Shown one piece after another: positions 7,818-16,280 of a stretch of DNA of 64,000 nucleotides. The stretch spans positions 756,057 through 820,056 of the forward strand of contig NFUW01000001.1 in the NCBI GenBank assembly GCA_002127285.1. The letters are read 5' to 3'. Source of the stretch: Chitinophagaceae bacterium IBVUCB1. GTDB taxonomy: Bacteria; Bacteroidota; Bacteroidia; Chitinophagales; Chitinophagaceae. The notes under the pieces were generated by a model. It was not told the DNA's origin, ran no database searches, and was given only the letters and a program-made list of their open reading frames with translations. The position numbers and the translations under genes were made by a program. Numbering within the stretch: the stretch's first letter is position 1; each line of letters begins with the position of its first letter.

Positions 7818-8695
7818 TGGCAATGGTGAACAAGGATAACTACGAGGAGTACATGATGATGTACGCAGATGGCGAGCTGAACGAGGCTGAAACCACGGCC
7901 TTGCTACAGTATGTGGACGCACACCCCGCGCTACGGAAAGAGCTGGAAGCATACGCTGCCGCCAAATTAGTGCCCGATACCACGATAGTGTATGCCGACA
8001 AAGAGCAACTACTGAAAACTGCACCCGCAAAAGGACGCACGGTAGGAATGCAAAGATGGTGGATGTATGCTGCCGCTGCTGCGGTGCTGCTGTTTGCCGT
8101 TACACTAATACGACAAAGCAACACTACAGACAGCCCTGTAGTAGCCGATGTTAGTAGTAAGCAGAAAGTAGAAAGTAGAAAGTCGGTAGCGAAAATCCAA
8201 AGTCCAAAGTCCAAAGTCCAAAGTCCAGAATCCAAAGTCCAAATACCAATTGCTAAAAGCCAAAGCCAAAAAGCTAGAGTTCAAATACCAAAGCCCAAAT
8301 ACCAAAGCCCGAATACCAAAACCCAAAATCCGAATACTAATAATGAATATGTGCCTACTGAAACAGTGATAGCTAAGGAAAAAGAAACAGTGCCCGTAGT
8401 GCAACAGCCTGCCTACGAGCCTGTAAAAGAAGAAGCAGTAGTGGCACAACATACCGAACAAGCTACCACCATAGAAGCAAATACATCAGCACCCGAAGAA
8501 ACCATATATAATGAACCACAAAAACAGAAAAGGCGATTGCTGGATATGCTGCCCATCAGCAAACAGAAAAAAGAGGGTGCAGGTATGATAGCCAACGCTA
8601 TAACTAAAAGAATAGAAAGCGTAACGGGTAACTTAAAAGACACGGACGTAAAATTAAAAATAGGTAACAAAGAAATCTTTATAGTAAAACTTTAA
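7817..8695 (+). CDS. Membrane-anchored anti-sigma factor-like protein
   Basis: A 292-residue protein starting in the stop codon of the sigma factor gene (TAATG). Residues 9-50 ('YEEYMMMYADGELNEAETT' and 'YVDAHPALRKELEAY') match the cytoplasmic helix bundle of Bacteroidota anti-sigma factors; the HxxxCxxC zinc motif of the ZAS family is absent. A single transmembrane helix lies at about 81-98. The periplasmic part starts with a highly repetitive linker (about 116-175, heptads of the type KVQSPKS) encoded by a 7-nt tandem array, followed by an acidic stretch and a conserved-looking C-terminus. It should hold the sigma factor at the membrane until a signal arrives. Changes of array length could shift the frame. 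Confidence 0.82.
   Translation: MAMVNKDNYEEYMMMYADGELNEAETTALLQYVDAHPALRKELEAYAAAKLVPDTTIVYADKEQLLKTAPAKGRTVGMQRWWMYAAAAAVLLFAVTLIRQSNTTDSPVVADVSSKQKVESRKSVAKIQSPKSKVQSPESKVQIPIAKSQSQKARVQIPKPKYQSPNTKTQNPNTNNEYVPTETVIAKEKETVPVVQQPAYEPVKEEAVVAQHTEQATTIEANTSAPEETIYNEPQKQKRRLLDMLPISKQKKEGAGMIANAITKRIESVTGNLKDTDVKLKIGNKEIFIVKL
8191..8337 (+). repeat. Heptanucleotide tandem array within coding sequence
   Basis: Exactly 147 bp, or 21 consecutive 7-nt units, all of the type CAAAGTC/CAAATAC/CAAAGCC with a few degenerate copies. Four perfect CAAAGTC units stand at 8198-8225. Three AGAAAGT units at 8163-8183 precede it, one base out of register. The unit is not a multiple of 3, but 3 units equal 21 bp, so the protein shows a 7-residue period. 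Similar heptamer repeats occur as low-complexity DNA in many Bacteroidota and cyanobacteria. Confidence 0.9.
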
Positions 8696-8707
8696 AAACA
8701 AAAGAAC

Positions 8708-9517
8708 ATGAAACTGATGTATTGTTTGATGGTGGCTACATTTATTGGCTTTAACGCCAATGCACAAGATGGCGATAAGAAGGAAAAGAAAACTACAACC
8801 ATCAAAATAGGCCCCGACGGAGTTTCTATCAATGACAAAAAAATTGAAGAAAAACCTGAAAAAAACTTTGAAATAGAAGCTAGCATAGTAGATATTGGCA
8901 TCAATTCTATCATAGACAATACCGATTACAATAGTGCTGCTGCCAAGGCTTTTCTGCAAGTACAGCCCAACCTGCAAAACGAAAACCTGTTCAGTATGCG
9001 TACAGGCAAATCGTGGAATGTGAATGTGTACCCAGTGATGGCTAAACTTAGGCTGGTAAACGGCAAGAAACAAAAACTGTATCTATCTACAGGTGTTGGT
9101 TTGCAGATGTACAATTTTCGCTACACTAAAAACATCAGCTACCGCAACGAAACCGTGCCGATGGTGGTGATGGATAGTATCAACTTCACCAAAAATAAAA
9201 TAGGGCTTACCTACCTGAGCGTACCCTTGCAATTCACTTTCAAAACCAAACTGGCAGATAAGGCATGGTTGGTGTATGGCTTCGGTGCAACTGGTGGCTA
9301 CCGCATAGCATCTTGGAACAAACAAGTATCTGCTGAGCGCGGTAAACAAAAGAACCGTGACGAGTTCAACTTCAACAATTTTAACGCTTGCCTTACCGGC
9401 GAAATAGGCTTGGATAATTACTTCCGCATTTTTGCCAGCTATCAGGTAACACCACTACATAGTACAGGTCTCGACCAGCGTCCGTTTACCATCGGGCTAA
9501 GGTTTGGGGGGATATAA
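8708..9517 (+). CDS. Outer-membrane beta-barrel protein
   Basis: A 269-residue protein with signal peptide 'MKLMYCLMVATFIGFNANAQ'. After a lysine-rich linker ('DGDKKEKKTTTIKIGPDGVS') it has alternating amphipathic strands typical of small PorT/OMP_b-brl barrels: 'KLYLSTGVGLQMYNFRY', 'GLTYLSVPLQFTFKTK', 'WLVYGFGATGGYRIASW', 'LTGEIGLDNYFRIFASYQV' and a terminal 'RPFTIGLRFGGI'. It should sit in the outer membrane with no obvious enzymatic role. It lies 12 bp after the anti-sigma gene and probably forms the third gene of a sigma / anti-sigma / barrel operon, closed by a strong terminator. Confidence 0.85.
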   Translation: MKLMYCLMVATFIGFNANAQDGDKKEKKTTTIKIGPDGVSINDKKIEEKPEKNFEIEASIVDIGINSIIDNTDYNSAAAKAFLQVQPNLQNENLFSMRTGKSWNVNVYPVMAKLRLVNGKKQKLYLSTGVGLQMYNFRYTKNISYRNETVPMVVMDSINFTKNKIGLTYLSVPLQFTFKTKLADKAWLVYGFGATGGYRIASWNKQVSAERGKQKNRDEFNFNNFNACLTGEIGLDNYFRIFASYQVTPLHSTGLDQRPFTIGLRFGGI

Positions 9518-9567
9518 ACCGGGATTTATTTGATTAAGGGATTTGCAGGGTTGTATTTATCTAATTT

Positions 9568-9601
9568 AAAACGGGCATCTGTTACTACAGATGCCCGTTT
9601 G
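9568..9601. terminator. Bidirectional terminator
   Basis: A perfect hairpin with arms AAACGGGCATCTGT (about 9568-9582) and ACAGATGCCCGTTT (9587-9600) and loop TACT, between the convergent barrel gene and the CCC-motif membrane protein gene. Confidence 0.9.
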
Positions 9602-9618
9602 TATTTTTTATTCACTTA

Positions 9619-9984
9619 TTATTTCATCCAATTTTCCATAACCTCTCGCATGGCATCAGGGTCTTGCATAGCTGCCCATCCGAATGTTACTATCAACCAG
9701 ATGTAAAACAGGATATATACCGCAGATAGTGCTACTGCTATTATAGCGCATATCCTACCTGCTTTCAGATTGCTAAAAGAGCCTGCTGTATACATAGCAG
9801 GATTAGCCAAATATCGTTTCATATCCTTGCTTGCCAGCACTAATGCTATGATACCGAGTATCAAACCACCGCCATAGCAGCAGCATAAAACGATGGATAT
9901 AATGCCTAATATCAAAACGGCTGTAGCATTGGGCAATGCTATCTGCGGCTGATTGAAGTTTTGAGTTTGTTGGTTTTCCGTCAT
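9619..9984 (-). CDS. CCC-motif membrane protein (DUF4190-like)
   Basis: A 121-residue protein with a Gln/Asn-rich cytoplasmic start ('TENQQTQNFNQPQIALPNA'). Two hydrophobic regions follow: 'AVLILGIISIVLCCCYGGGL' leading into 'ILGIIALVLASKDMKRY' (about 22-58), and a span around residues 78-100. The CCC triplet and the 'GIIALVLASKD' motif are typical of a small Bacteroidota family related to DUF4190. Function is unknown. It overlaps the preceding DUF2752 gene by 4 bp, so the two are translated together. Confidence 0.82.
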   Translation of the reverse strand: MTENQQTQNFNQPQIALPNATAVLILGIISIVLCCCYGGGLILGIIALVLASKDMKRYLANPAMYTAGSFSNLKAGRICAIIAVALSAVYILFYIWLIVTFGWAAMQDPDAMREVMENWMK

Positions 9985-10301
9985 ATCAATTGGTTTGTAA
10001 AGATTTTATAAATATAGTTTGTCATTATTACTACTACTGTTACAATATATAAATATTTCAGTATTACAGCTCCATACTTTAGCTTAAAAAGCAGGTGGAC
10101 ACAAAGAAATAATATGGTAACCCATATAAAACCCGTTGGCGGATATACCCGCCATGATGCTTGCATATTGCCTTTGAGCATAGCTAAAGTGCCACGTTGA
10201 AAACCACAACCAGGACAGTCAATGTGTGTCATTTTTTTGGACGGGCAAGTAAGCATGTATGCTTGCGCACTGTTAGTAGTATCAGGATAGCCTGCTGCCA
10301 T
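9981..10301 (-). CDS. DUF2752 domain membrane protein
   Basis: A 106-residue protein with the DUF2752 signature 'CPGCGFQRGTLAMLKGN' (about residues 30-46), followed by 'YPPTGFIWVTILFLCVHLLF' and a second hydrophobic span. DUF2752 proteins are small inner-membrane proteins of unknown role, often next to DUF4190/CCC-motif proteins, as here. The start overlaps nothing; the Hpt gene ends 1 bp upstream, so the three genes at 10680-9619 probably form one operon. Confidence 0.85.
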   Translation of the reverse strand: MAAGYPDTTNSAQAYMLTCPSKKMTHIDCPGCGFQRGTLAMLKGNMQASWRVYPPTGFIWVTILFLCVHLLFKLKYGAVILKYLYIVTVVVIMTNYIYKIFTNQLI

Positions 10302-10302
10302 A

Positions 10303-10680
10303 TTATTCTACACCTGCTGCTTTCTTGTGTTTATCGCGTTCGGCTATCAGTATGGGGTGTGCTTCGGCAAATGTGGCTTTTATTTTTGCCATCAGTTCTT
10401 TTATTTCTTCTTTGCCCTGTTCTTTTCTACCCAAGTCTTCTATGCGCATCAACTGAGCATGCATATCACGTATCTTCACAATACCTACGCTCGATTTGAG
10501 AAAGTGAGCTTGTTTGTATGTTGCATCCCAATCGTCTGTTTCCGTTATCAGTTGTTCCAGCTTCACCAGTCCATCGGGCGTAGTGCCGAGAAATATATCC
10601 AACAACTCGTACAGGTATTTTGAATCTCCACCAGAGAGTTCGTTCAGGTAACTGAAATCTATTAACGGCTCCATATGCAA
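10303..10680 (-). CDS. Hpt domain phosphotransfer protein
   Basis: A 125-residue single-domain histidine phosphotransfer protein. The motif 'YKQAHFLKSSVGIV' (about residues 55-68) contains the phosphorylatable His in the usual AHxLKSS context, and the rest is an all-helical bundle ('LYELLDIFLGTTPDGLVKLE'). Such proteins relay phosphate between a hybrid kinase and a response regulator. No partner lies next to it; the kinase at 49276-50247 is an ordinary one. It heads a probable operon with the two small membrane proteins, though a functional link is not evident. Confidence 0.85.
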   Translation of the reverse strand: MHMEPLIDFSYLNELSGGDSKYLYELLDIFLGTTPDGLVKLEQLITETDDWDATYKQAHFLKSSVGIVKIRDMHAQLMRIEDLGRKEQGKEEIKELMAKIKATFAEAHPILIAERDKHKKAAGVE

Positions 10681-10719
10681 CGATTGTGCAACAAATATAC
10701 TATGCTTTTGCCCCGATAG

Positions 10720-12399
10720 TTATTTTTTGGGCGATAGCAATGCCGTGTATTGCGCGGGTTGTGCAAGAATGCCGATGGCTTTATTGAAATCTTTATCGGT
10801 ATTCAGCCCGTTTTCTATACGTCCGCGCTGGTAGTAGTAGCGTGTTACAATCTCGCTCTGTAGCAGTCGCATAACTTCTGCTTTGTGCTTTTGCAGGTCT
10901 TGTTTTTTATCGTGCGATGCCTTGGCCTGCAATGCGCTGAATTCTGTTTTCAATACATCAAAAGCCTTATCGCGCTGGGCTATTTGCTTAAACGAGTCTA
11001 ATGCTACCTCAGTTTCTGTTTTGTAGGCATAGTCTTTGCCTTCCAGCCATTTTGCAAATTTTGCAAAGTCTGCATCAGTGAGCGCAAAGCTGCTCGCAGG
11101 CGGTATGGTCTTATTTTCTTTTACATACTGCGTAGCATAGTCGAAAAAGAAATTTTTGATATAGAGTGTGATAGATAATTTGCTGATATCATCGTCGGTA
11201 ACGGCTACATCGGGCTCTACACCGCCACCACTCAACACCCTGCGCCCGTTTTTGGTTTTGTATTCTTTCTTCAGCGAGTCGGGGATATGCCCTACGCTGC
11301 CATCGGCATTGCGGCTGGCATAGTCTATGGCTTGTATGCACCTGCCACTTGGGGTGTAATACTTGGCAGTAGTCAGCTTAAGGCGTGCATTATAACCTAC
11401 GGGCTTTGTAACCTGTACCAAGCCCTTGCCGTAAGAACGCTCCCCGATTACTACTGCACGGTCAAGGTCTTGCAGCGTACCCGCCACAACCTCTGATGCC
11501 GATGCGGATGAACTATTGAGCAATACGGCTACAGGTATTTTTTCGTCCCACACATTGCCTTGTGTTTTAAAATCTTCCGTAAACTCCGGCAACCTGCCTT
11601 TAGTGCTTACCACTAATTGCCCGCGGTCAACAAACAGATTGCAAATGTTTACCGCCTCGTGTAGCAAACCGCCGGGGTTGTTACGCAAATCAAGTACTAC
11701 GGACGCAAGATTGGGTTGCAGTTTTTTAAGGCTATCAAGCGTATTGCGGATGGTGCGGCTGCAACCGGGTGTAAACTGCGATAGCGCCACATAGGCGATG
11801 CTCCTATCCTTGCCCATCAGTCCGGCATAAGGCACACTTGAAAGTTCTATCTCGTTCCGGGTTAGTTTTTTTACAGCCTCTATACCCGTTATCGCGTCTT
11901 TTACCGTCATGGATAGTTGTGTACCCGGTGAGCCCTTCAGCAACTGGCTCACATCGTCCATGTTTTTGTCTTTCAGGGGCTTATTGTCAATACTGATGAC
12001 CTCGTCGCCAGGTTTTAGCCCTGCAATGGCTGCCGGGCTGAACTCGTACACATCGCTCACAAAAATTTTTTCGTCTTTTTTGCGCATGTTAGCACCTATA
12101 CCCCCATACTTACCCGTTGTCTGAAATTCGTATTCTTCAATGTCAGACTCGGTAATGTAATTGGTATATGGGTCCAGACCGTTGAGCATGGCATCAATGC
12201 CCGTCTTTATCATTTTGCCGGGCTCTATAGGGTCTACATAAAACGAGTTAAGTTCTTTAAAAATAGACGTATATATATCTAAGTTTTTAGATATTTCGAA
12301 ATAGCTATCTTGTTTCTGTGCCTGAATAAAGAGCATAGCCGTAACCGACAAGCCAACACCAGCCACAAATCCTTTGGTTTTATTAGTCATCTTAGCCAT
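10720..12399 (-). CDS. S41 family C-terminal processing peptidase (CtpA-like)
   Basis: A 559-residue protease. An N-terminal hydrophobic segment (about 9-26) anchors or exports it. A PDZ domain lies at about 93-170 ('KYGGIGANMRKKDE', then 'AGLKPGDEVISIDNKPL'). The S41 core has 'VVLDLRNNPGGLLHEAVNI' (234-252), the nucleophile Ser298 within 'NSSSASASEV', and the general base Lys325 in 'RSYGKGLVQ'. It should cut envelope proteins at their C-termini in the periplasm. The extra C-terminal helical region after about residue 410 is normal for the long Bacteroidota form. It is a single gene, divergent from the T9SS cargo gene. Confidence 0.93.
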   Translation of the reverse strand: MAKMTNKTKGFVAGVGLSVTAMLFIQAQKQDSYFEISKNLDIYTSIFKELNSFYVDPIEPGKMIKTGIDAMLNGLDPYTNYITESDIEEYEFQTTGKYGGIGANMRKKDEKIFVSDVYEFSPAAIAGLKPGDEVISIDNKPLKDKNMDDVSQLLKGSPGTQLSMTVKDAITGIEAVKKLTRNEIELSSVPYAGLMGKDRSIAYVALSQFTPGCSRTIRNTLDSLKKLQPNLASVVLDLRNNPGGLLHEAVNICNLFVDRGQLVVSTKGRLPEFTEDFKTQGNVWDEKIPVAVLLNSSSASASEVVAGTLQDLDRAVVIGERSYGKGLVQVTKPVGYNARLKLTTAKYYTPSGRCIQAIDYASRNADGSVGHIPDSLKKEYKTKNGRRVLSGGGVEPDVAVTDDDISKLSITLYIKNFFFDYATQYVKENKTIPPASSFALTDADFAKFAKWLEGKDYAYKTETEVALDSFKQIAQRDKAFDVLKTEFSALQAKASHDKKQDLQKHKAEVMRLLQSEIVTRYYYQRGRIENGLNTDKDFNKAIGILAQPAQYTALLSPKK

Positions 12400-12544
12400 A
12401 TAATGCCATCAAAAATTCTTACTAAGCAATGTACGAAAAAATAGGGCGCAGCGTTTAATAAGGGGAATTTTAACAAGATTGTGACGCGGGGTATTGGATT
12501 TGAGGCGTTTTATATATAAATTGCATACTGTAAAATAGTGTGTA

Positions 12545-13255
12545 ATGAAGAAATTTATACTTACCCTTACTGCTTTGGTAGCGATGGCTGTACAGGCTGA
12601 CGCGCAAACTTTCACTTTCCAAAAAGGTGATACAGTAAAGGCAGTTGCATCTGAATCTGGCGTAGAACTGAAAAATAATGTTACCAATACTACATCAGGT
12701 ACATATAAGATAACCTGGAAAATTATCTATCACAACTTGCCTGCAGCTCCCAGCAAATGGAATACAGGTTTCGGGCTGTGCGATAACAAACTCTGTTATG
12801 CCAATACAATATTAACAGGCACATCACAAACATCCGTAGATGTAACTGCAGGTTCTACAATGCCTTTCTATATTACTTATTCAGACTTGGCAGGCGCAAC
12901 AGAAACAGGACCATTATATATTTCTGTAGAACTGACACAAGGATCTTTTAAAGACACTTGTACCTTTGTATTGAGCAAGTGGGCTACAAGCGTCAATAAT
13001 ATTTCAAATAAGTCTGACAATATCTCTTTATACCCCAACCCGGCTACTAATGAAGTGAATGTAATATTTAACGGGATGAACGATGTTAAGTCTGTAGGTA
13101 TATATAACCTGATAGGCAAATTGCAAAGCATCTATAAAGTTTCCGGTACAAGTGCAAACATCAATGTAGAAAATTTACCTTCCGGTATTTATCTGATGCG
13201 TTTGATGGACAATCAAGGTCATCCGGTAGCTGTAAGGAAATTTAATAAACAATAA
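12545..13255 (+). CDS. Secreted protein with T9SS type A sorting domain
   Basis: A 236-residue protein with signal peptide 'MKKFILTLTALVAMAVQADAQ'. The central part is a beta-rich domain with two Cys-containing strands ('GFGLCDNKLCYANTILTG' and 'DTCTFVLSKW'). The last 75 residues form a Por-secretion C-terminal sorting domain: 'ISLYPNPATNEVNVIF', 'VGIYNLIGKL', 'LPSGIYLMRLMDNQG' and a final 'AVRKFNKQ'. It should pass the inner membrane through Sec, then cross the outer membrane by the type IX system and be anchored at the surface. The function of the passenger domain is unknown. A strong terminator follows. Confidence 0.9.
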   Translation: MKKFILTLTALVAMAVQADAQTFTFQKGDTVKAVASESGVELKNNVTNTTSGTYKITWKIIYHNLPAAPSKWNTGFGLCDNKLCYANTILTGTSQTSVDVTAGSTMPFYITYSDLAGATETGPLYISVELTQGSFKDTCTFVLSKWATSVNNISNKSDNISLYPNPATNEVNVIFNGMNDVKSVGIYNLIGKLQSIYKVSGTSANINVENLPSGIYLMRLMDNQGHPVAVRKFNKQ

Positions 13256-13274
13256 TTTTACTTAACTAATACAC

Positions 13275-13305
13275 AAAAAAGGCTTGCATCATGCAAGCCT
13301 TTTTT
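13275..13305 (+). terminator. Rho-independent terminator after T9SS cargo gene
   Basis: Hairpin GGCTTGCA / TGCAAGCC with loop TCA, preceded by A6 and followed by T6. An in-frame ATG of the next ORF (13291) lies inside this hairpin and is therefore not a credible start. Confidence 0.9.
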
Positions 13306-13338
13306 GCTGCACTGTTATTATTCCGTATTTTAGTATTG

Positions 13339-13989
13339 ATGCGTTATATACTCCTAATATTAACCACTGTCTTTTATTGCTCATCTGCCAATGCACAACA
13401 AGCATTTTCGGAGGGTATCATACAATATGACGTAGCCATAGACCCGCCAGCTAACCAGGAAGGTGTTGTACAATACAAAGGTTCTTATACAATCATTGTG
13501 AAAGGAAGTATGGTGAAAGAGACCTTGTTGTTAGATAACGGATATGAAAGTTCTTTGCTTTTTAATTACAGGGAAAAAAAAGTGTACTCGCTTAAAAAAG
13601 CCGGGGCTAAACATACTGCTATAGAACTGGGTTGGGAGCAAATAGAAAAACGAAGAACAAAATATTATGGGTTCACCCTCCATCCGCTAGCAGATAAAAA
13701 AGAGATAGCCGGCTTGCAGGCTAACCACGCAAGCATAATGTATAAAAACGGAACTACTGCTGATGTATATTATACTGCACAATGGACACCCGGTTATATT
13801 GTTTTTGATAACTACCCAGGCATCGGGTATTTATTATTATCGTTCAACAATAAACATGATGACGGGCTGACCATATATTTTACTGCGAAAAAAGTAGCCG
13901 CTTTGCCGGTAGATAATGCCGATGTAACAATACCTGCTCATTACAAAATCATCAGCAACAAAGAATACGAGCAAATGAAGAGCAAGTAG
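13339..13989 (+). CDS. Hypothetical secreted protein (GLPGLI/DUF4412-like)
   Basis: A 216-residue protein when started at 13339, with signal peptide 'MRYILLILTTVFYCSSANAQ'. An in-frame ATG 48 bp upstream lies in the preceding terminator and was rejected. The mature part has the layout of GLPGLI/DUF4412-type periplasmic proteins: 'FSEGIIQYDVAI', 'GSYTIIVKGSMVKETLLLDN', a 'KKVYSLKK' strand, then 'YYTAQWTPGYIVFDNYPGI', followed by 'ISNKEYEQMKSK'. These are small beta proteins of unknown function, sometimes thought to bind lipid-like ligands. The family assignment is moderate. The LRR gene follows 31 bp downstream on the same strand. Confidence 0.75.
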   Translation: MRYILLILTTVFYCSSANAQQAFSEGIIQYDVAIDPPANQEGVVQYKGSYTIIVKGSMVKETLLLDNGYESSLLFNYREKKVYSLKKAGAKHTAIELGWEQIEKRRTKYYGFTLHPLADKKEIAGLQANHASIMYKNGTTADVYYTAQWTPGYIVFDNYPGIGYLLLSFNNKHDDGLTIYFTAKKVAALPVDNADVTIPAHYKIISNKEYEQMKSK

Positions 13990-14020
13990 ACCTGTTGCAT
14001 AACAATAAAACACTTGTAGT

Positions 14021-14869
14021 ATGATACGGCTATTAACAGTTGTTACTATTTTGCTATGTTGCATACATAGCGATGCACATACATTTCGCAGTTGGGAAGA
14101 TGCACTGAACGACAAATATAATGTTCTGAAAATACATATCACCTACCGTGGTTTAGAAGCGATACCTGATATACTTGATCAATTTCCAAAACTGGAAGAA
14201 CTTGACCTCAGTAATAACAAAATAACAACTCTACCTCCATCATTATTCAGGTGTAAGCGTTTGAAAAAACTGATGCTGTTTAAAAACAGGCTTACAGAGA
14301 TACCTGAGTCTGTTTCTCAACTGCAAATGTTAGAAGAACTGAGCATCAGCTTTAATGAGGTTAAGGTACTACCAGACTCTATTTGCCTATTGAAGCGCTT
14401 GAAAATATTATCGGTAAGTGCAAATAATATAGACAGCATCAAGACCTGCATCGTACAAATGCAGGGATTGGTGAAATTAAGGCTGAATGGCAACCAACTG
14501 CGGCATTTGCCAGATGAAATATGTCAACTCAAAAATCTGGAGTATCTGGACCTGAGTAATAATTATATGGAAACCTTGCCTGAATCAATTGGCAATTTAC
14601 ATCGTCTTAAATTTCTGTATGTGAATAAAAATGTACTGCATCATATGCCTGAGTCTATTGAAAAATGTGAGTATCTGCAAGAGCTGGATGTGGTAAGAAG
14701 CGGTATAATGAAACTACCCGACGGCTTGCGCAATATTCGCGCTTTAGAAAATGTATATATAGACGAGCGAACTATACCTTTTTACGAAAATCCTGCATTC
14801 AGGTTCAGGCAGGCGATACAAATAATAACTGGTGGCGATATTCTATACAGGCCATCGCAAAACCCATAA
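14021..14869 (+). CDS. Exported leucine-rich-repeat protein
   Basis: A 282-residue protein with a signal peptide (about residues 1-19, 'MIRLLTVVTILLCCIHSDA'). From residue 45 on it has about eight 23-residue leucine-rich repeats of the bacterial 'LP' type, for example 'LEELDLSNNKITTLPPSLF', 'LKKLMLFKNRLTEIPESV' and 'LEYLDLSNNYMETLPESIG'. The repeats form a solenoid for protein binding. No catalytic domain or anchor is seen, so it is probably periplasmic or secreted. The partner is unknown. It lies 31 bp after the GLPGLI-like gene and may be co-transcribed with it. Confidence 0.88.
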   Translation: MIRLLTVVTILLCCIHSDAHTFRSWEDALNDKYNVLKIHITYRGLEAIPDILDQFPKLEELDLSNNKITTLPPSLFRCKRLKKLMLFKNRLTEIPESVSQLQMLEELSISFNEVKVLPDSICLLKRLKILSVSANNIDSIKTCIVQMQGLVKLRLNGNQLRHLPDEICQLKNLEYLDLSNNYMETLPESIGNLHRLKFLYVNKNVLHHMPESIEKCEYLQELDVVRSGIMKLPDGLRNIRALENVYIDERTIPFYENPAFRFRQAIQIITGGDILYRPSQNP

Positions 14870-14870
14870 A

Positions 14871-14896
14871 TAAAAAAGGGGTGCACTCAGCACCCC
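14871..14896 (-). terminator. Terminator of SGNH hydrolase gene
   Basis: Hairpin GGGGTGC / GCACCCC with loop ACTCA and an A6 tract on its left, which reads as a T6 tail on the complement, 27 bp after the stop of the minus-strand gene. It may also slow plus-strand transcription from the LRR gene. Confidence 0.8.
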
Positions 14897-14922
14897 CAAT
14901 CTGTAAGAAATATAGCTTTCTA

Positions 14923-16254
14923 CTAAGGGAATGCCACACCTCTGTATTTATTTACATCAGCCATCGGGATGGTTGATTTGTACCTTGTATTGATAGCCAT
15001 AATGATTTGATTAGCTACTAATGCATAACCTCTTGGCGTAAGGTGTATACCATCAAGCGAAAAAGCACCACCGCTTACAAAACTTGTATTGAATAACGCA
15101 CCGTTGAAAACAACACCAGCCTGTACAGTACTCATATATGCATTGATATCTACCATCGGTATATTTTCTCGCTTAGCCATTTGATAAATGATGTTGTTGA
15201 AGGAGGCGGTAGCATTTCTGATTTTAGCCACTTCGCTAAGTGTTAATACATACCTGCCGGGTATTGGCTTTTTAGTACCCCAACCTGCACACTTCAAAGA
15301 ATCTGAAGGCACACTCAGCAAAATGTATTCGCCATCTTTGATATGCCTGAATTTGTAAGGCGATGTGCTATCTTCTATAATAAAATAGTTAGCCCCTTCT
15401 GCAAACCTGATAAACCCGCCTAACGAATTATATGCATTGTTCAGCAAATTGGCATCGTTTTTAGACAACATCAGGCTTTTAGCACCTATCGTAGTAAAAA
15501 ACGGAGTATTGGTAATATCAGGAATATTCAACAATACACCTTGTGCACCATTTCTGCGCAGGTTCGACAATACGGTATCGTATGCCGCATTAAACACATC
15601 TATATTAGATATTTGATTTGTGCCTCCGGGGGTTGCAGGTGCCTGATCGCCGCCGGCAGTAGCATAACCCAATACGTCATTGCTTCCTATCCAAAGTGTA
15701 AAGAAACTTGGCTTTATAATAACAGCCTCATCAATAGCTCTTGAACCTGCAGGTGCTACAAACATACGGCGTGCGTATGGGTTGAGCGCGCCGTAGCCAG
15801 GCACTAAGAAATCGATACAACGAATACCAGGGATACCCATGTTATGGAACGGCCCGCTTTGTGTATAGATGTTTTGACTAGAGCCGACACTATCTAATGC
15901 GCCTTTGTAACGAGCCGGACCAAGAGAAGCGACTGTATCGCACAAGCCCTGATTCATCATCAGCATAAACTTTGGTTCGGGATAGCCGTATTCGCCCGGT
16001 AGCAAAGGCTGACGGAATTCTTTAGCTCCGCCAACAGTTTTCAACTGCTCTGCCAGGATAAATGGGTAAGAATTTTGTTGACCCGACCTGTAAAGTGTAC
16101 CATCGGCATAGCCTGCAGTCAGTGAGTTGCCTACCGCTACATACTTTGTAAAATCTACCCCCTCGCCACCAGATGGCGCAGCAGGCTCTATGTTTGGTTT
16201 GCACGATGCCATCATCAGGCCACCCATCAAACCGAGTATATATACTTTCTTCAT
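14923..16254 (-). CDS. SGNH/GDSL hydrolase family lipoprotein
   Basis: A 443-residue protein with a lipoprotein signal ending at 'MASC' (Cys18). Block I of the SGNH fold is 'YVAVGNSLTAGYADG' (about 38-52), where the Ser of 'GNSL' is the nucleophile. Block III is 'FTLWIGSNDVLGYA' with the oxyanion Asn. The C-terminal block V, 'LDGIHLTPRGYALVANQI', supplies Asp and His. It should act as an esterase or lipase anchored in the envelope. The next gene upstream encodes a FadL-type porin 26 bp away, a common Bacteroidota pair that suggests uptake and hydrolysis of a hydrophobic ester. Confidence 0.9.
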   Translation of the reverse strand: MKKVYILGLMGGLMMASCKPNIEPAAPSGGEGVDFTKYVAVGNSLTAGYADGTLYRSGQQNSYPFILAEQLKTVGGAKEFRQPLLPGEYGYPEPKFMLMMNQGLCDTVASLGPARYKGALDSVGSSQNIYTQSGPFHNMGIPGIRCIDFLVPGYGALNPYARRMFVAPAGSRAIDEAVIIKPSFFTLWIGSNDVLGYATAGGDQAPATPGGTNQISNIDVFNAAYDTVLSNLRRNGAQGVLLNIPDITNTPFFTTIGAKSLMLSKNDANLLNNAYNSLGGFIRFAEGANYFIIEDSTSPYKFRHIKDGEYILLSVPSDSLKCAGWGTKKPIPGRYVLTLSEVAKIRNATASFNNIIYQMAKRENIPMVDINAYMSTVQAGVVFNGALFNTSFVSGGAFSLDGIHLTPRGYALVANQIIMAINTRYKSTIPMADVNKYRGVAFP

Positions 16255-16280
16255 TGTCTTTTGTTTTTTTGAGGGATGAA

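Noticed and set aside
8163-8337. Possible CRISPR-like array
   Set aside because: Units are 7 nt without spacers and lie inside a coding sequence; no cas gene is near. It is a simple tandem repeat.
13291-13338. Upstream ATG extension of the GLPGLI-like gene
   Set aside because: The ATG is inside the terminator hairpin of the preceding gene and the extension precedes a good signal peptide.
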